A stretch of 64,000 bases of DNA from assembly GCF_030269445.1 (NCBI RefSeq), contig NZ_BSTJ01000001.1, positions 769,898 through 833,897 on the forward strand, given 5' to 3'. The stretch comes from Actinoallomurus iriomotensis. GTDB lineage: Bacteria > Actinomycetota > Actinomycetes > Streptosporangiales > Streptosporangiaceae. The notes under the pieces were generated by a model, which did not search any database, was not told the origin of the DNA, and saw nothing but the letters and a program-made list of their open reading frames with translations. Positions 36,628 to 46,152 of this stretch are shown here, piece by piece (position 1 is the stretch's first letter; every line of letters starts with the position of its first letter). A program made the position numbers and the translations under genes.

Positions 36628-36698
36628 AGCTTCTCCTTCATCGGTCCCGTGACCAGGGTGCGGTCACGGTCCTCCATCAACCGGTAATGGAATGCACT

Positions 36699-36995
36699 CT
36701 ATGACTCTTCGTTGAAGAGCCGTTGCCGGGCCGAGAGCAGCTCGATCTCCGGGCGTCCGGCGACCAGCCGCTCACATGCCTCCAGCACCTCGACGCAGTT
36801 GGCCGCCTCGGCGGAGACGACCGCGATCGCGATCTCCGCCCGGCGATGCAGGTCGAGGTGGCCCGTCTCGGCGGCCGCGGCCGCCGGGAACCGCCGGCGT
36901 ACTTCGGCGACGATCGGGCGGACCACGGCGCGTTTCTGCTTCAGCGAACGTACGTCGCCGAGCAGCAGGTCAAGGGTCAATGCTCCCACATACAC
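36699..36995 (-). CDS. DUF503 family protein
   Basis: A 98-residue DUF503 protein, a small family found between infB and rbfA in actinobacteria and Firmicutes and of unknown role. It reads VYVGALTLDLLLGDVRSLKQ then KRAVVRPIVAEVRRRFP, matching the family from the first strand on. I take GTG at 36995 as start because the family begins there and GGGGG lies about eight bases before it; GTG at 37004 and ATG at 37025 are alternatives. Confidence 0.88.
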   Translation of the reverse strand: MYVGALTLDLLLGDVRSLKQKRAVVRPIVAEVRRRFPAAAAAETGHLDLHRRAEIAIAVVSAEAANCVEVLEACERLVAGRPEIELLSARQRLFNEES

Positions 36996-37033
36996 AACGG
37001 TCACCCCCGTGATCGGACCGGGCATCGACCGAC

Positions 37034-37066
37034 GAGGTGGCGTGCGACGAAGCCGCACGCCACCTC
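37034..37066 (-). terminator. Hairpin terminator after infB
   Basis: GAGGTGGCGTGCG (37034-37046) and CGCACGCCACCTC (37054-37066) make a perfect 13-bp stem with a seven-base loop, 35 bases past the infB stop. It should end the rimP-nusA-ylxR-infB transcript. Confidence 0.8.
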
Positions 37067-37101
37067 TTCGGGTCGTACCGGGACCGGCGGACGAGCCGCG
37101 C

Positions 37102-40100
37102 TCAGACGCGCGGCTTCTCCCGCATCTCGAAGGTCTCGATGATGTCGCCGATCTTGATGTCGCCGTACCCGATGCCGATACCGCACTCGAAGCCCTCGCG
37201 GACCTCGGTCGCGTCGTCCTTGAACCGGCGGAGCGACGAGACGGTGAGGTTGTCGGAGACGACCACGCCGTCGCGGACCAGCCGCGCCTTGCTGTTGCGG
37301 TTGATCGTGCCGGACTGGACCATCGAACCGGCGACGTTGCCGATGCGCGGCACCTTGAAGACCTCGCGGATCTCCGCCGTGCCGAGCCGCACCTCTTCGA
37401 ACTCGGGCTTGAGCATGCCCTTGAGCGCGGCTTCGACCTCTTCGATCGCCTGGTAGATGACCGAGTAGTAGCGGATGTCCACGCCTTCGCGGTCGGCCAG
37501 CTCCTGCGCGTTGCGCTCGGGCCGGACGTTGAAGCCGATGATGACGGTGCCCTCCGACGTGAGCGCGAGGTTCACGTCGTCCTGCGTGATCGCACCGACG
37601 CCGCGGCGGATCACCCGGAGACCGACCTCGTCGCCGACGTCGATCTTGAGCAGTGCGTCCTCGAGGGCCTCCACCGAACCGGAGACGTCGCCCTTGATGA
37701 CCAGCAGCAGCTCCTGGAGCTCGCCCTTCTCGAGGTCCTTGAACAGCTCCTCGAGGGTGCGGCGCCCGCGAGTGCGGAGCAGCTCGGCGTTGCGCTTGCG
37801 CGCCTGCCGGCGGTCGGCGATCTGGCGTGCCATCCGGTCGTCGTCGACAACGATGAAGTTGTCACCGGCGCCGGGCGTGGCCGACAAACCCAGGACCTGG
37901 ACCGGACGCGACGGCGGAGCCTCCTCGACGGGCTGGAAGTTCTCGTCGAGCATCGCACGGACGCGGCCGAAGGCCTCGCCACAGACGATCGAGTCGCCGA
38001 CCTTGAGCGTGCCGCGCTGCACGAGCACGGTCGCCACCGAACCACGGCCCTTGTCCAGGTGTGCCTCGATCGCGACCCCCTGGGCGTCCTGTTCGGGGTT
38101 GGCCCGCAGGTCCAGCTCGGCGTCGGCGGTCAGGACCACCGCTTCGAGCAGGTCGTCGATGCCCATGCGCTGCTTCGCCGAGATGTCGACGAACTGCGTC
38201 TGGCCACCGAACTCCTCGGCCACCAGGCCGTACTCGGTGAGCTGCGCACGCACCCGCTGGGGGTCGGCGCCCTCCTTGTCGACCTTGTTGACCGCCACGA
38301 CGATCGGCACCCCGGCCGCGTTGGCGTGGTCGATCGCCTCCGTGGTCTGCGGCTTCACCCCGTCGTCGGCGGCGACCACCAGCACGACCAGGTCGGTCGT
38401 CTCGGCACCGCGCGCACGCATGGCGGTGAACGCCTCGTGACCCGGGGTGTCGATGAAGGTGATCTTGCGCTCCTGGCCGTCGACCTCGGTCGCGACCTGG
38501 TAGGCGCCGATGTGCTGGGTGATGCCGCCGGCCTCGCCGGCCACCACGTTGGCGTTGCGGATCGCGTCGAGCAGCTTCGTCTTACCGTGGTCGACGTGAC
38601 CCATGACGGTCACGACCGGCGGACGGGAGACGAGGTGCTCGTCGCCGCCCTCGTCCTCGCCGAACTCGATGTCGAAGGACTCGAGCAGCTCGCGGTCCTC
38701 GTCCTCGGGGCTGACGACCTGGACGGCGTAGTCCAGCTCGGCGCCGAGCAGCTGCAGCGTCTCCTCGTTGACCGACTGCGTCGCGGTGACCATCTCACCG
38801 AGGTGCAGCATCACCTCGACGAGCGACGCCGGGTTGGCGCCGATCTTCTCGGCGAAGTCGGTGAGCGAGGCGCCCTGCGGCAGGCGGATCGACTGGCCGT
38901 TGCCACGCGGGACGCGGACACCGCCGATCGAGGGCGCCTGCATGTTGTCGAACTCTTGACGCCGCTGCTTCTTGGACTTGCGCCCACGCGTGGGGCGTCC
39001 GCCGGGACGGCCGAACGCGCCCTGCGTGCCGCCGCGGCCACGGCCTCCGCCGCCCGGACGCGGGCCGCCGAAGCCACCGGGACGGCCACCGCCGCCGGCA
39101 CCGGCCGGACGGCCGCCGAAGCCGCCGCCACCACCGGGACGACCGCCGCCACCGGGACGGCCACCGCCGCCACCGGGACGACCGCCGCCACCACCACCGG
39201 GACGCCCGCGGCCACCGGCGCCGCCGGGGCCACCGGTGTCGCGCTGCGGACGCGACGGCATGTTCATCGGGCTGGGACGCGGGCCTCCGGGCCGAGGCGG
39301 CATGCTGCCGGGGTTCGGCCGGGGACCGCCGGCGCCGGGTGCGCCGGGACGGCCCGGACCACCCGGGCGCGGCGGGGCGCCCGCACCGCGGTCGCCACGA
39401 GGCGCGCTGGGCCGGTCACCGCGAGGCGGCGCCGGACGGTCGCCGCGCGGGCCAGGGCCGGGACGCGGACCCGGCTTGGCCGAGCCCATGCCGGTGTTGG
39501 TCGAGGAGAACGGGTTGTTACCCGGACGCGGACGGCCGCCGGGACGCCCACCGGGCGCGGCCGGACGCGGACCGCCGCCGGGACCACCGGAGCCACCGGG
39601 CCGCGGGCCCGGCTTGGGACCCGGACCGGGACGCTGCGCGGGACCGGGACGCGGGCCCGGCTTGGGCCCGTCGGCCTGGCCACCCGGACCACCCGGACTG
39701 GCCGGACCGGACGGACCGGGTGCGGGCCGGGGCGCGGCCGGACGCGGGGCCTGCTGACGCGGGCCCGGCTGCGGGGCCGGCTTGGGCGCCTCGGGCACCG
39801 GCGGCAGATCGCGGCGGGGCGCCGGGGGCGCCTCCGTCTTGATCTCCGGTTGGGGCGCCGGCCTGGCCTCCGGCTTGAACTCTGGCTTGGGTGCGGCCGG
39901 CTTGGGCACCGGCCTGCGCGGACCCGGCTTCGGCGCCGGGGCCTTCTTACCGTCGCCCGACTTGGCCGACGGTCCTCCGAATGCTTCCTTAAGTCTGCGA
40001 ACGACCGGCGCCTCGATCGTTGACGACGCCGACCGGACGAACTCGCCCATCTCGTTGAGCTTGGCCATGACGGCCTTGCTCTCCACACCGAATTCCTTGG

Positions 40101-40128
40101 CGAGCTCGTATACCCGGACCTTTGCCAC
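37102..40128 (-). CDS. infB: Translation initiation factor IF-2
   Basis: IF-2 is the GTPase that places initiator tRNA on the ribosome. The 1008-residue protein starts with an IF2N helix ([20 protein letters not shown]), then about 330 residues of Pro/Gly/Arg-rich linker. A second IF2N comes next and then the G domain: [14 protein letters not shown] and NKVD. The C-terminal domains bind fMet-tRNA. The Gly-rich linker (GRPGGGG-type) is long even for actinobacteria. It starts with GTG after GGGAGTGCA. Confidence 0.97.
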   Translation of the reverse strand: MAKVRVYELAKEFGVESKAVMAKLNEMGEFVRSASSTIEAPVVRRLKEAFGGPSAKSGDGKKAPAPKPGPRRPVPKPAAPKPEFKPEARPAPQPEIKTEAPPAPRRDLPPVPEAPKPAPQPGPRQQAPRPAAPRPAPGPSGPASPGGPGGQADGPKPGPRPGPAQRPGPGPKPGPRPGGSGGPGGGPRPAAPGGRPGGRPRPGNNPFSSTNTGMGSAKPGPRPGPGPRGDRPAPPRGDRPSAPRGDRGAGAPPRPGGPGRPGAPGAGGPRPNPGSMPPRPGGPRPSPMNMPSRPQRDTGGPGGAGGRGRPGGGGGGRPGGGGGRPGGGGRPGGGGGFGGRPAGAGGGGRPGGFGGPRPGGGGRGRGGTQGAFGRPGGRPTRGRKSKKQRRQEFDNMQAPSIGGVRVPRGNGQSIRLPQGASLTDFAEKIGANPASLVEVMLHLGEMVTATQSVNEETLQLLGAELDYAVQVVSPEDEDRELLESFDIEFGEDEGGDEHLVSRPPVVTVMGHVDHGKTKLLDAIRNANVVAGEAGGITQHIGAYQVATEVDGQERKITFIDTPGHEAFTAMRARGAETTDLVVLVVAADDGVKPQTTEAIDHANAAGVPIVVAVNKVDKEGADPQRVRAQLTEYGLVAEEFGGQTQFVDISAKQRMGIDDLLEAVVLTADAELDLRANPEQDAQGVAIEAHLDKGRGSVATVLVQRGTLKVGDSIVCGEAFGRVRAMLDENFQPVEEAPPSRPVQVLGLSATPGAGDNFIVVDDDRMARQIADRRQARKRNAELLRTRGRRTLEELFKDLEKGELQELLLVIKGDVSGSVEALEDALLKIDVGDEVGLRVIRRGVGAITQDDVNLALTSEGTVIIGFNVRPERNAQELADREGVDIRYYSVIYQAIEEVEAALKGMLKPEFEEVRLGTAEIREVFKVPRIGNVAGSMVQSGTINRNSKARLVRDGVVVSDNLTVSSLRRFKDDATEVREGFECGIGIGYGDIKIGDIIETFEMREKPRV

Positions 40129-40244
40129 TGCACTCCCTACTCGGTCCGGGGACGTCCTCGGACCGTCGCTACCTTGCGGTAATCATCGCTGCGTGCTCAT
40201 CGAGCGCTCATAGCAATCTCGACCTGCTTCCGACTAGACGTCGC

Positions 40245-40532
40245 TTACGAACCGGCCTGCTGGGACTCGAGCCATTGGCGGAGCACGCCAACCTCGAGCG
40301 GCCCCGTCCGGCGAAATGCCCGGGGGAACGCCCGACGACGCTCAGCCAGCTCAAGACATGCCAGGTCGGGGTGCAGGGAGGCGCCCCTACCCGGCATTCG
40401 CCCGCGCGGGTCAGGGACCACGTTGAAACCAACAGGGCCCTCGACCACGACCAGGCGCAGCAGGTCGGACTTGGCCGTGCAAATCCGACAGCCCACGCAT
40501 GTACGCCGTGGGACCGCGCGACCACGAACCAT
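40245..40532 (-). CDS. ylxR: YlxR-family RNA-binding protein
   Basis: A 95-residue YlxR (RnpM) protein, reported in other bacteria to bind RNase P RNA. It has the signature RRTCVGCRICTAKSDLLRLV and GRGASLHPDLACLELAERRR. ATG at 40532 is used; it lies four bases after the nusA stop, and the family starts near this point. It sits between nusA and infB as usual. Confidence 0.9.
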   Translation of the reverse strand: MVRGRAVPRRTCVGCRICTAKSDLLRLVVVEGPVGFNVVPDPRGRMPGRGASLHPDLACLELAERRRAFPRAFRRTGPLEVGVLRQWLESQQAGS

Positions 40533-40536
40533 AAGT

Positions 40537-41574
40537 CTACCGCGTCGGCGCGTCGGCGGGACCTGCCGCATGCTCCCCTTCGGAGGAAGATCCGTTTTCG
40601 GTGTCCGGGCGGATGTCGATCCGCCACCCCGTCAGACGAGCGGCGAGACGGGCGTTCTGCCCCTCTTTGCCGATCGCCAGAGACAGCTGATAATCAGGCA
40701 CGATGACCCGCGCGACGCGCGCCTCGGCGTCGATCACCTCGACATGGTTAACCCGCGCCGGAGACAGGGCATTCCCCACGAAATCGGCGGGCTCGTCCGA
40801 CCAGTCGACGATGTCGATTTTCTCGCCGTGGAGCTCGTGCATCACGTTGCGCACCCGGCCGCCCATCGGCCCGATGCAGGCGCCCTTGGCGTTCACGCCG
40901 GGCTTCCGTGAGCGAACCGCGATCTTCGTGCGGTGGCCGGCCTCGCGGGCGATCGCCGCGATCTCGACCGTGCCGTCGGCGATCTCGGGCACCTCGAGCG
41001 CGAAGAGCTTCTTGACCAGGTTGGGGTGGGTGCGGGACAGCTTCACGAGCGGCCCGCGGTGCCCCTTCTTGACCTGGACGACGTAGGAGCGGATGCGCTC
41101 GCCGTGGTCGTAGTTCTCGCCCGGGACCTGCTCCTCGGGCGGGATCACACCCTCGAGCTTGCCGAGGTCGACCAGGACGTTGCGCGGGTCCTTGCCCTGC
41201 TGGATCACGCCCGCGACGATGTCGCCCTCGCGCCCGGCGTACTCGCCGAACGTCATCTCGTCCTCGGCGTTGCGCAGGTGCTGCAGGATCACCTGCTTGG
41301 CGGTGGTCGCCGCGATCCGGCTGAAGTTGGTGGGCGTGTCGTCGTACTCGCGCGGCTCGGCGGGCTCGCCCTCCGCCTCGTCGGCGGGCGTCTCGGTGGC
41401 CCACACCGTGACGTGGCCGGACTTGCGGTCGAGCTCGACGCGGGCCTTCGGGGCGGCGCCCTCGGTGCGGTGGTACGCGATCAGCAGTGCTTCCTCGATC
41501 GCCTTGACCACGAGTTCGAGAGAGATGTCCTTTTCACTCTCGAGACTGCGCAAAGCCGTCATATCGATGTCCAC
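40537..41574 (-). CDS. nusA: Transcription termination/antitermination protein NusA
   Basis: NusA binds RNA polymerase and nascent RNA to control pausing, termination and antitermination. The 345-residue protein has the N-terminal RNAP-binding domain ([20 protein letters not shown]), an S1 domain ([12 protein letters not shown]) and two KH domains ([40 protein letters not shown]). It lacks the C-terminal acidic repeats, as in other actinobacteria. It lies between rimP and ylxR. Confidence 0.96.
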   Translation of the reverse strand: MDIDMTALRSLESEKDISLELVVKAIEEALLIAYHRTEGAAPKARVELDRKSGHVTVWATETPADEAEGEPAEPREYDDTPTNFSRIAATTAKQVILQHLRNAEDEMTFGEYAGREGDIVAGVIQQGKDPRNVLVDLGKLEGVIPPEEQVPGENYDHGERIRSYVVQVKKGHRGPLVKLSRTHPNLVKKLFALEVPEIADGTVEIAAIAREAGHRTKIAVRSRKPGVNAKGACIGPMGGRVRNVMHELHGEKIDIVDWSDEPADFVGNALSPARVNHVEVIDAEARVARVIVPDYQLSLAIGKEGQNARLAARLTGWRIDIRPDTENGSSSEGEHAAGPADAPTR

Positions 41575-41585
41575 GAGGCCTCCCC

Positions 41586-42122
41586 CTAGTCCTCGTCGCC
41601 GTCGGGATCAGCGTCATCCCGGCGGTTGAACTCCACCTGGACCAGCCCGCGGGTGAGCTCGTCGTAGCCGAGCCGTCGCTCCTGGCCGTCGGTGTCGAGC
41701 ACGACGGCCTCGTCATCGGCCGTCGAGACGCGGCCGGTGACCTCCTCGCCGCCGGACAGCGTCGCGCGTACGAGGCGGCCGCTCGCGCGCCGCCAGTGCC
41801 GTGGCTGGGTGAGGGGACGGTCGACCCCCGGCGAGGTCACCTCGAGGACGTACGGCCCCGAGCCCATCGCGTCGCTCTCGTCGAGCGCGGCGGAGACACG
41901 CTGGCTCACGACCGCGATGTCGTCGAGGCTGACGCCGCCGTCGCCGTCGACGATCACGCGCACCTGCCGCCGTTTGCCGGCCGGCGTCACGATGACGTCC
42001 TCGAGATCGAACCCGATCTCGGCGACCACCGGCTCGAGCAGGCGCATGAGCGAGGCCCGCGCCTGGTGTCCGGGCCCCCGCCGGCCCCGCTGAGCGTGGC
42101 CAGAGTCGGCATTGACGCTCAT
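41586..42122 (-). CDS. rimP: Ribosome maturation factor RimP
   Basis: RimP aids 30S assembly. The 178-residue protein has [40 protein letters not shown] and the signature [19 protein letters not shown], with an acidic tail. ATG at 42122 follows AAGGAGGCCCC, which decides the start. It is the first gene of the rimP-nusA-ylxR-infB unit; two ferritin-like genes lie divergently upstream. Confidence 0.95.
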   Translation of the reverse strand: MSVNADSGHAQRGRRGPGHQARASLMRLLEPVVAEIGFDLEDVIVTPAGKRRQVRVIVDGDGGVSLDDIAVVSQRVSAALDESDAMGSGPYVLEVTSPGVDRPLTQPRHWRRASGRLVRATLSGGEEVTGRVSTADDEAVVLDTDGQERRLGYDELTRGLVQVEFNRRDDADPDGDED

Positions 42123-42305
42123 GGGGCCTCCTTCGTATAGGCGCGTACGGCCGCGCGGCCGATGTGTGAGTGGCCGCCCGGTGCGTCCACTCCGCACCTA
42201 AGACTATCCACAGCTGCGGGCGCCGGGTGCCGCATCGCCAGCCGACGGGCGCGCCCTTGTGGAATGCTTGCGCACCTGAGTGGAAGACGATGGACGGAGG
42301 CACGC

Positions 42306-42794
42306 TTGGAGGCGTTGCGGTCCGTGACTCCGACGCGGCGTGCGGTGCTCGGGGGCTCCGTTGCGGCGCTCGTGACGACCACGGGATGCACGACCGTCGG
42401 GCCGGGCGAGGCTCCCTCTCCGGGTCCCGAGGTGACGCTGCTCGACGGGGTGATCGCGAGCGAGGCCGCGCTCATCGCCCTGTACGACGCGGTTCTCGCC
42501 GCCCACCAGGGCCTGAGCGGGCGGCTCAAGAAGCTGCGCGAGCACCATGTCGAGCATCTCGCGGTGCTCAAACGCCACTATGTCCCCGGCAGCGCCAGCA
42601 CCGCGACGCCCGAGCCGCGACCGTCCGCCACCGCGCCGCGCACCGAGTCCGGCGCCCTCGGCGCCATCCGGAGCGCCGAGCGCAAGGCGGCCTCCGCGCG
42701 TGCCGACGAGGTGCGCCGCGTGTCGCCGGGGCTGTCCCAGCTCCTCGCCGCCATCGGCGCCTGCGAGGCCGGGCACGCCCAGGAGCTCACATGA
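42306..42794 (+). CDS. Ferritin-like DUF4439-type lipoprotein
   Basis: A 162-residue protein. The N-terminus TPTRRAVLGGSVAALVTTTG, then Cys, has both a twin-arginine pair and a lipobox, so it is probably a Tat-exported lipoprotein. The rest is a helical ferritin-like fold (SEAALIALYDAVLAAHQGLS, REHHVEHLAVLKRH) with Glu/His pairs that could bind metal. TTG at 42306 has GGAGG six bases upstream; GTG at 42324 is an alternative. Its stop overlaps the start of the repeat ORF by four bases (ATGA). Confidence 0.75.
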   Translation: MEALRSVTPTRRAVLGGSVAALVTTTGCTTVGPGEAPSPGPEVTLLDGVIASEAALIALYDAVLAAHQGLSGRLKKLREHHVEHLAVLKRHYVPGSASTATPEPRPSATAPRTESGALGAIRSAERKAASARADEVRRVSPGLSQLLAAIGACEAGHAQELT

Positions 42795-42996
42795 CCGAGC
42801 GAAGCGAGGGCATCAAAAGCACAGCTCCGGTGGTCACACGCTCCGACGAAGGAGGACCCATGACCGAGCGAAGCGAGGGCATCAAAAACACAGCTCCGGT
42901 GGTCACACCCTCCGACGAAGGAGGACCCATGACCGAGCGAGGCGAGCGAATCGGCGACCACAGCACCCTGGTCATGAGGCCGACGAAGGGGGTCTC
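42791..42996 (+). repeat. Three tandem 69/69/68-bp units with embedded ribosome sites
   Basis: Units 1 and 2 are nearly identical; unit 3 has diverged after ATGACCGAGCGAGGCGAGCG. Each carries ATGACCGAGCGAAGCGAGG at its start and a GGAGG or GGGGG site at its end. The rodZ-like gene at 2121 begins with a close match (GTGACGGAGCGGAGCGAGGG). Confidence 0.9.
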
Positions 42997-43000
42997 ATGA
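42791..43000 (+). CDS. Short ORF made of three tandem 69-bp repeat units, coupling two genes
   Basis: A 69-residue frame whose start overlaps the upstream stop (ATGA, 42791-42794) and whose stop overlaps the next gene's start (ATGA, 42997-43000). It consists of three units starting at 42791, 42860 and 42929 (69, 69 and 68 bases), each beginning MTERSEG or MTERGER. The first two units end SDEGGP with GGAGGACCC just before the next ATG. The units look like a copied translation-start cassette, not a functional domain. Whether the peptide matters or only the ribosome sites do is unknown. Confidence 0.5.
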   Translation: MTERSEGIKSTAPVVTRSDEGGPMTERSEGIKNTAPVVTPSDEGGPMTERGERIGDHSTLVMRPTKGVS

Positions 43001-43449
43001 CGCAGACGCCAGAGACGATCGCCGCGCTGCAGGGCGCCCTCACCGCCGAGCACGTCGCGATCTTCGGGTACGGCCTGCTGGGCGCCCACCTGCTCGGCGT
43101 CCAACGGCAGAACGCCACCCAGATGTGGAACTCCCACCGCGCCCGGCGCGACCGGCTGCGGTCCTACGTCGAGGCGGGCGGCGCGACCCCGGTCGCGGCG
43201 GCGCCGGCCTACCGCCTGCCCTCGCCCGTCTCCTCGGCCCGTACGGCCGCCCAGCTCGCCGCCCGGCTGGAGGACGGCGTGACCGCGGGGTACGCCGGGC
43301 TGGCGGGCGTCGCCGACGCGAACCTCCGCCGCTACGCCGCGCTGGCGATGCAGGAGGCGACCGTACGCGCGATCCGGTGGCGTGGCTCACCTTCGGCCGC
43401 CTTCCCCGGTCTGACCAGCGCGGCCTTGTATCCGAGGGCGGAAAAATAG
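42997..43449 (+). CDS. Ferritin-like DUF4439 protein
   Basis: A 150-residue four-helix protein: ALQGALTAEHVAIFGYGLLG, ATQMWNSHRARRDRLRSYVE, AARLEDGVTAGYAGLAGVAD. Glu and His residues on the first two helices fit the ferritin-like fold, but no full ExxH pair is clear, so metal binding is uncertain. It pairs with the lipoprotein at 42306 through the repeat ORF, and both lie divergent from rimP, a common actinobacterial arrangement. Confidence 0.8.
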   Translation: MTQTPETIAALQGALTAEHVAIFGYGLLGAHLLGVQRQNATQMWNSHRARRDRLRSYVEAGGATPVAAAPAYRLPSPVSSARTAAQLAARLEDGVTAGYAGLAGVADANLRRYAALAMQEATVRAIRWRGSPSAAFPGLTSAALYPRAEK

Positions 43450-43524
43450 CCCGAAAGGTTTGATGGGTAATCTGCCTGGCGAGATCACAGCAAGATCACG
43501 ACCAGGGAGGTTTCGGGCGCTTTC

Positions 43525-44910
43525 ATGAGTGTGAGTCGCGAGCGACTGCGGGACACATGGCGGACCCTGATGGGTGAGACGATCACGGATCCGCCCGAGG
43601 AGGAACCCGGCGACACCGTCTCCGGGGCGGCGCTGGACCTGGTCCTCCGCGTCGGCGAGTTGCTGCTGGCGAGCGGCGAGGTCACCGAACGTGTGAACGA
43701 GTCGATGCTCAGCCTGGCGGTCGCGTACGAACTCCCCCGCTGCGAGGTCTCGGTGACGTTCACGGTGATCTCCGCGTCGGTCCATCCGGGGCGGGGGGCA
43801 CCGCCGGTGACCGGCTCACGGGCGATCCGGCGGCGCTACCCGGCGTACTGGCGGCTCGTGGAGCTGCACACGCTCATCCAGGAGGCCTCCATCGGCCTGC
43901 TGGACCTCGAGGAGGCCCACGACCGGCTCCGGAGGATCAAGCGGAGCCAGCCGCCGTACGGGTCGCCGTATCCGGCGTGGCTGGCCGTCGTCTCGCTGGG
44001 GCTGATCGCCGCGTCGTCGAGCCTGTCGATGGGCGGCGGGCCGCTCGGCGTGGGGACGGCGTTCGTGGCGACGGTGCTGGCCGACCGGACCGCCGCGCTG
44101 CTGGGCCGCCGGGGCATCGCGGAGTTCTTCCAGCTCACCGTGGCGGCGGCGATCGGGGCGACGAGCGCCGTGCTGGTGATCGCGGCGGGTTCGCCGGGCA
44201 ACGCGTCGACGATCGTCACCGGTGCCATCGTGGCGATGCTGCCGGGGCGGCCGCTGGTCGCGAGCATCCAGGACGGCATCACCGGCGACCTGGTCAGCGC
44301 CGGAGCCCGGCTGCTGGAGGTGTTCTTCATCGTGGCGGCGATCGTCTCCGGGCTCGGCGTGACGGTGTACGCCGCGGTGCACCTCGGCGTCCCGATCGAC
44401 GTACGGGACCTGCCGGCGGCGCCGGTGACGCTGCGGCCGGTGGCGGTGCTGGCGGCGGCGGGCGTGTCGGTGGCCTTCGCGGTCTCCCTGGCCGTCCCGC
44501 GCCGCACGCTGCCGGCGGCGGCGCTGAGCGGGGCGCTGATCTGGACGGTGTACGTGCTCGGCCGGGGCCTGGGGGCCGCCCCGCTGCTGGCGGCGGCCAT
44601 CGGCGCGGTGATCGCAGGTGTGCTGGGCCACGTCCTCGCCCGGCGGCGGCACCTGCCGGCGCTGCCGTACATCGTGCCGGCGGTGGCACCGCTGCTGCCT
44701 GGTACGGCGTTGTACCGCGGCATGATCCAGCTGAACGGCGGCGAACCGTCGCAGGGCGTGCTCACCTTGATCGGCGGTATCTCGGTCGCCCTGGCCCTGG
44801 GCGCGGGCGTCAACCTGGGCGGCGAGTTCATCCGCGCGTTCCAGCGCGTGGGCGTGGGCGGCTCGGGCCGCGGCGCCCGCCCCGCCGCCCGCCGCACCCG
44901 CGGTTACTGA
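43525..44910 (+). CDS. Threonine/serine exporter family membrane protein (ThrE-like)
   Basis: A 461-residue membrane protein of the ThrE type. A cytoplasmic N-terminal part (GAALDLVLRVGELLLASGEV, RCEVSVTFTVISASVH) precedes about ten helices in two ThrE halves (ThrE then ThrE_2: LPALPYIVPAVAPLLPGTAL). It probably exports Thr/Ser or related amino acids. GGGAGG lies 15 bases before the ATG. The short upstream gap has a direct repeat AGATCAC spaced by six bases. Confidence 0.85.
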   Translation: MSVSRERLRDTWRTLMGETITDPPEEEPGDTVSGAALDLVLRVGELLLASGEVTERVNESMLSLAVAYELPRCEVSVTFTVISASVHPGRGAPPVTGSRAIRRRYPAYWRLVELHTLIQEASIGLLDLEEAHDRLRRIKRSQPPYGSPYPAWLAVVSLGLIAASSSLSMGGGPLGVGTAFVATVLADRTAALLGRRGIAEFFQLTVAAAIGATSAVLVIAAGSPGNASTIVTGAIVAMLPGRPLVASIQDGITGDLVSAGARLLEVFFIVAAIVSGLGVTVYAAVHLGVPIDVRDLPAAPVTLRPVAVLAAAGVSVAFAVSLAVPRRTLPAAALSGALIWTVYVLGRGLGAAPLLAAAIGAVIAGVLGHVLARRRHLPALPYIVPAVAPLLPGTALYRGMIQLNGGEPSQGVLTLIGGISVALALGAGVNLGGEFIRAFQRVGVGGSGRGARPAARRTRGY

Positions 44911-44997
44911 CCCCGCCGGTTCGTGGATATGTCGGGAATGTGAATCTTGAGATGGCCGTTGAGCTGGGCAAAGGCCAAGCTATGACGGGGTGAACGC

Positions 44998-46152
44998 GTG
45001 TCCGAGACGACGGAACCGACGGGCCCCCCGTCCTCGGCCGGGGCCTCGGCGGGCACGGCCGCCGCCCTCGCGGACGAAGATTCCGCGCCGTCTGCTCCCG
45101 CCACGGCGCTCGACGTCCTCACTCCCGGCCGCGTCCCGGCTCCGGTGGACGCGCGGCGTCGGCGGCTCATGTGGGCCGGACGGGTGGTCATGGCCGGGAC
45201 CGTCGTCGTCTGTCTCGTGGTCTTCCATGACGATCTGCCCGATCCCGAGGCCATGTGGCGGTCCACGCTCCACGCCGGGCCCGGGTGGCTCGCGTGCGCC
45301 GTGCTCGCGCAGGCCGCCTCGATGGGCATGTTCGCCCGGGTGCAGCGGCGGCTGCTGCGAGCGGGCGGCGTGCGGATGTCGTTGCCGCGCGCGCTGCGGA
45401 TGACCTATGCCGGCAACGCCCTGTCCACCACGCTGCCCGCCGGACCGGCGATCAGCGTCGCCTTCAACTTCCGGCAGTATCGCCGTGCCGGTGCGCCGCC
45501 GCGCCTGGCCACCGCGGTGGTCATGCTGGGCGGTGTGATCATGACCGGCTCGTACGCCATCGTGGGGCTGGCGGCGCTGGTGGCCGCGCCGGGTTCGCGG
45601 GCGCTCGCGGTGTCCGGGCTCGCCGTTCTGGCGGTGGGGGCCGGCGTGTGCGCGGTCGTGGCGTGGCGCCACGGGGCCTCACTGGCGCGGTTGACCCGCC
45701 GTCTCGCCCGCCCGTTCCTGCGTCACCGGCTCGCGGCGCCGTACGCCGCGCGGCTGCGCGAAGGCCGGGCCGGTTTGCGGCTGCGTCCGTCCGACTGGGC
45801 GATGCTGTCCTTCGCGTCCCTGTTCAACTGGGTCTTCGACATCCTCTCGCTCGCCGCCGCGGGGCGCGCGGTCGGCGTGCACACCGCGCTGTACTCGATC
45901 ACGCTGGCGTACTTCGCGGCGCAGGCGGCGGGCACGCTCGTTCCGCTCCTGCCCGGCGGCCTCGGCGCGATGGAGGGCAGCCTCGCCGCGTCGCTCGTCG
46001 CGTTCGGCGCGCTGTCGGCGCCGGCGGGGGCGGCGGTCGCCCTGTACCGCCTGGTGTCCTTCTGGGGCGTCGTCGGCGTCGGCTGGCTCGCCTGGCTCGC
46101 GGTCAAGGCCGGCGAGAAGGACGGCGCACTCCCGGCCCTGGACGGCGGCTAA
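44998..46152 (+). CDS. Lysylphosphatidylglycerol synthase-type transmembrane protein (UPF0104)
   Basis: A 384-residue integral membrane protein with an N-terminal low-complexity tail and about eight helices. The family features are FARVQRRLLRAGGVRMSLPR, GNALSTTLPAGPAISVAFNF, and GTLVPLLPGGLGAMEGSLAA. Only the flippase-like region is present; there is no lysyl-transferase domain. TTGAGC (44959) and TATGAC (44981) with 16-base spacing form a promoter ending close to the GTG. The stop overlaps that of the convergent gene. Confidence 0.85.
   Translation: MSETTEPTGPPSSAGASAGTAAALADEDSAPSAPATALDVLTPGRVPAPVDARRRRLMWAGRVVMAGTVVVCLVVFHDDLPDPEAMWRSTLHAGPGWLACAVLAQAASMGMFARVQRRLLRAGGVRMSLPRALRMTYAGNALSTTLPAGPAISVAFNFRQYRRAGAPPRLATAVVMLGGVIMTGSYAIVGLAALVAAPGSRALAVSGLAVLAVGAGVCAVVAWRHGASLARLTRRLARPFLRHRLAAPYAARLREGRAGLRLRPSDWAMLSFASLFNWVFDILSLAAAGRAVGVHTALYSITLAYFAAQAAGTLVPLLPGGLGAMEGSLAASLVAFGALSAPAGAAVALYRLVSFWGVVGVGWLAWLAVKAGEKDGALPALDGG

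Noticed and set aside
42203-42211. Fourth copy of the dispersed element (CTATCCACA)
   Set aside because: Neither TTCCG nor GACAAT follows at the right spacing, and there is no tandem array.
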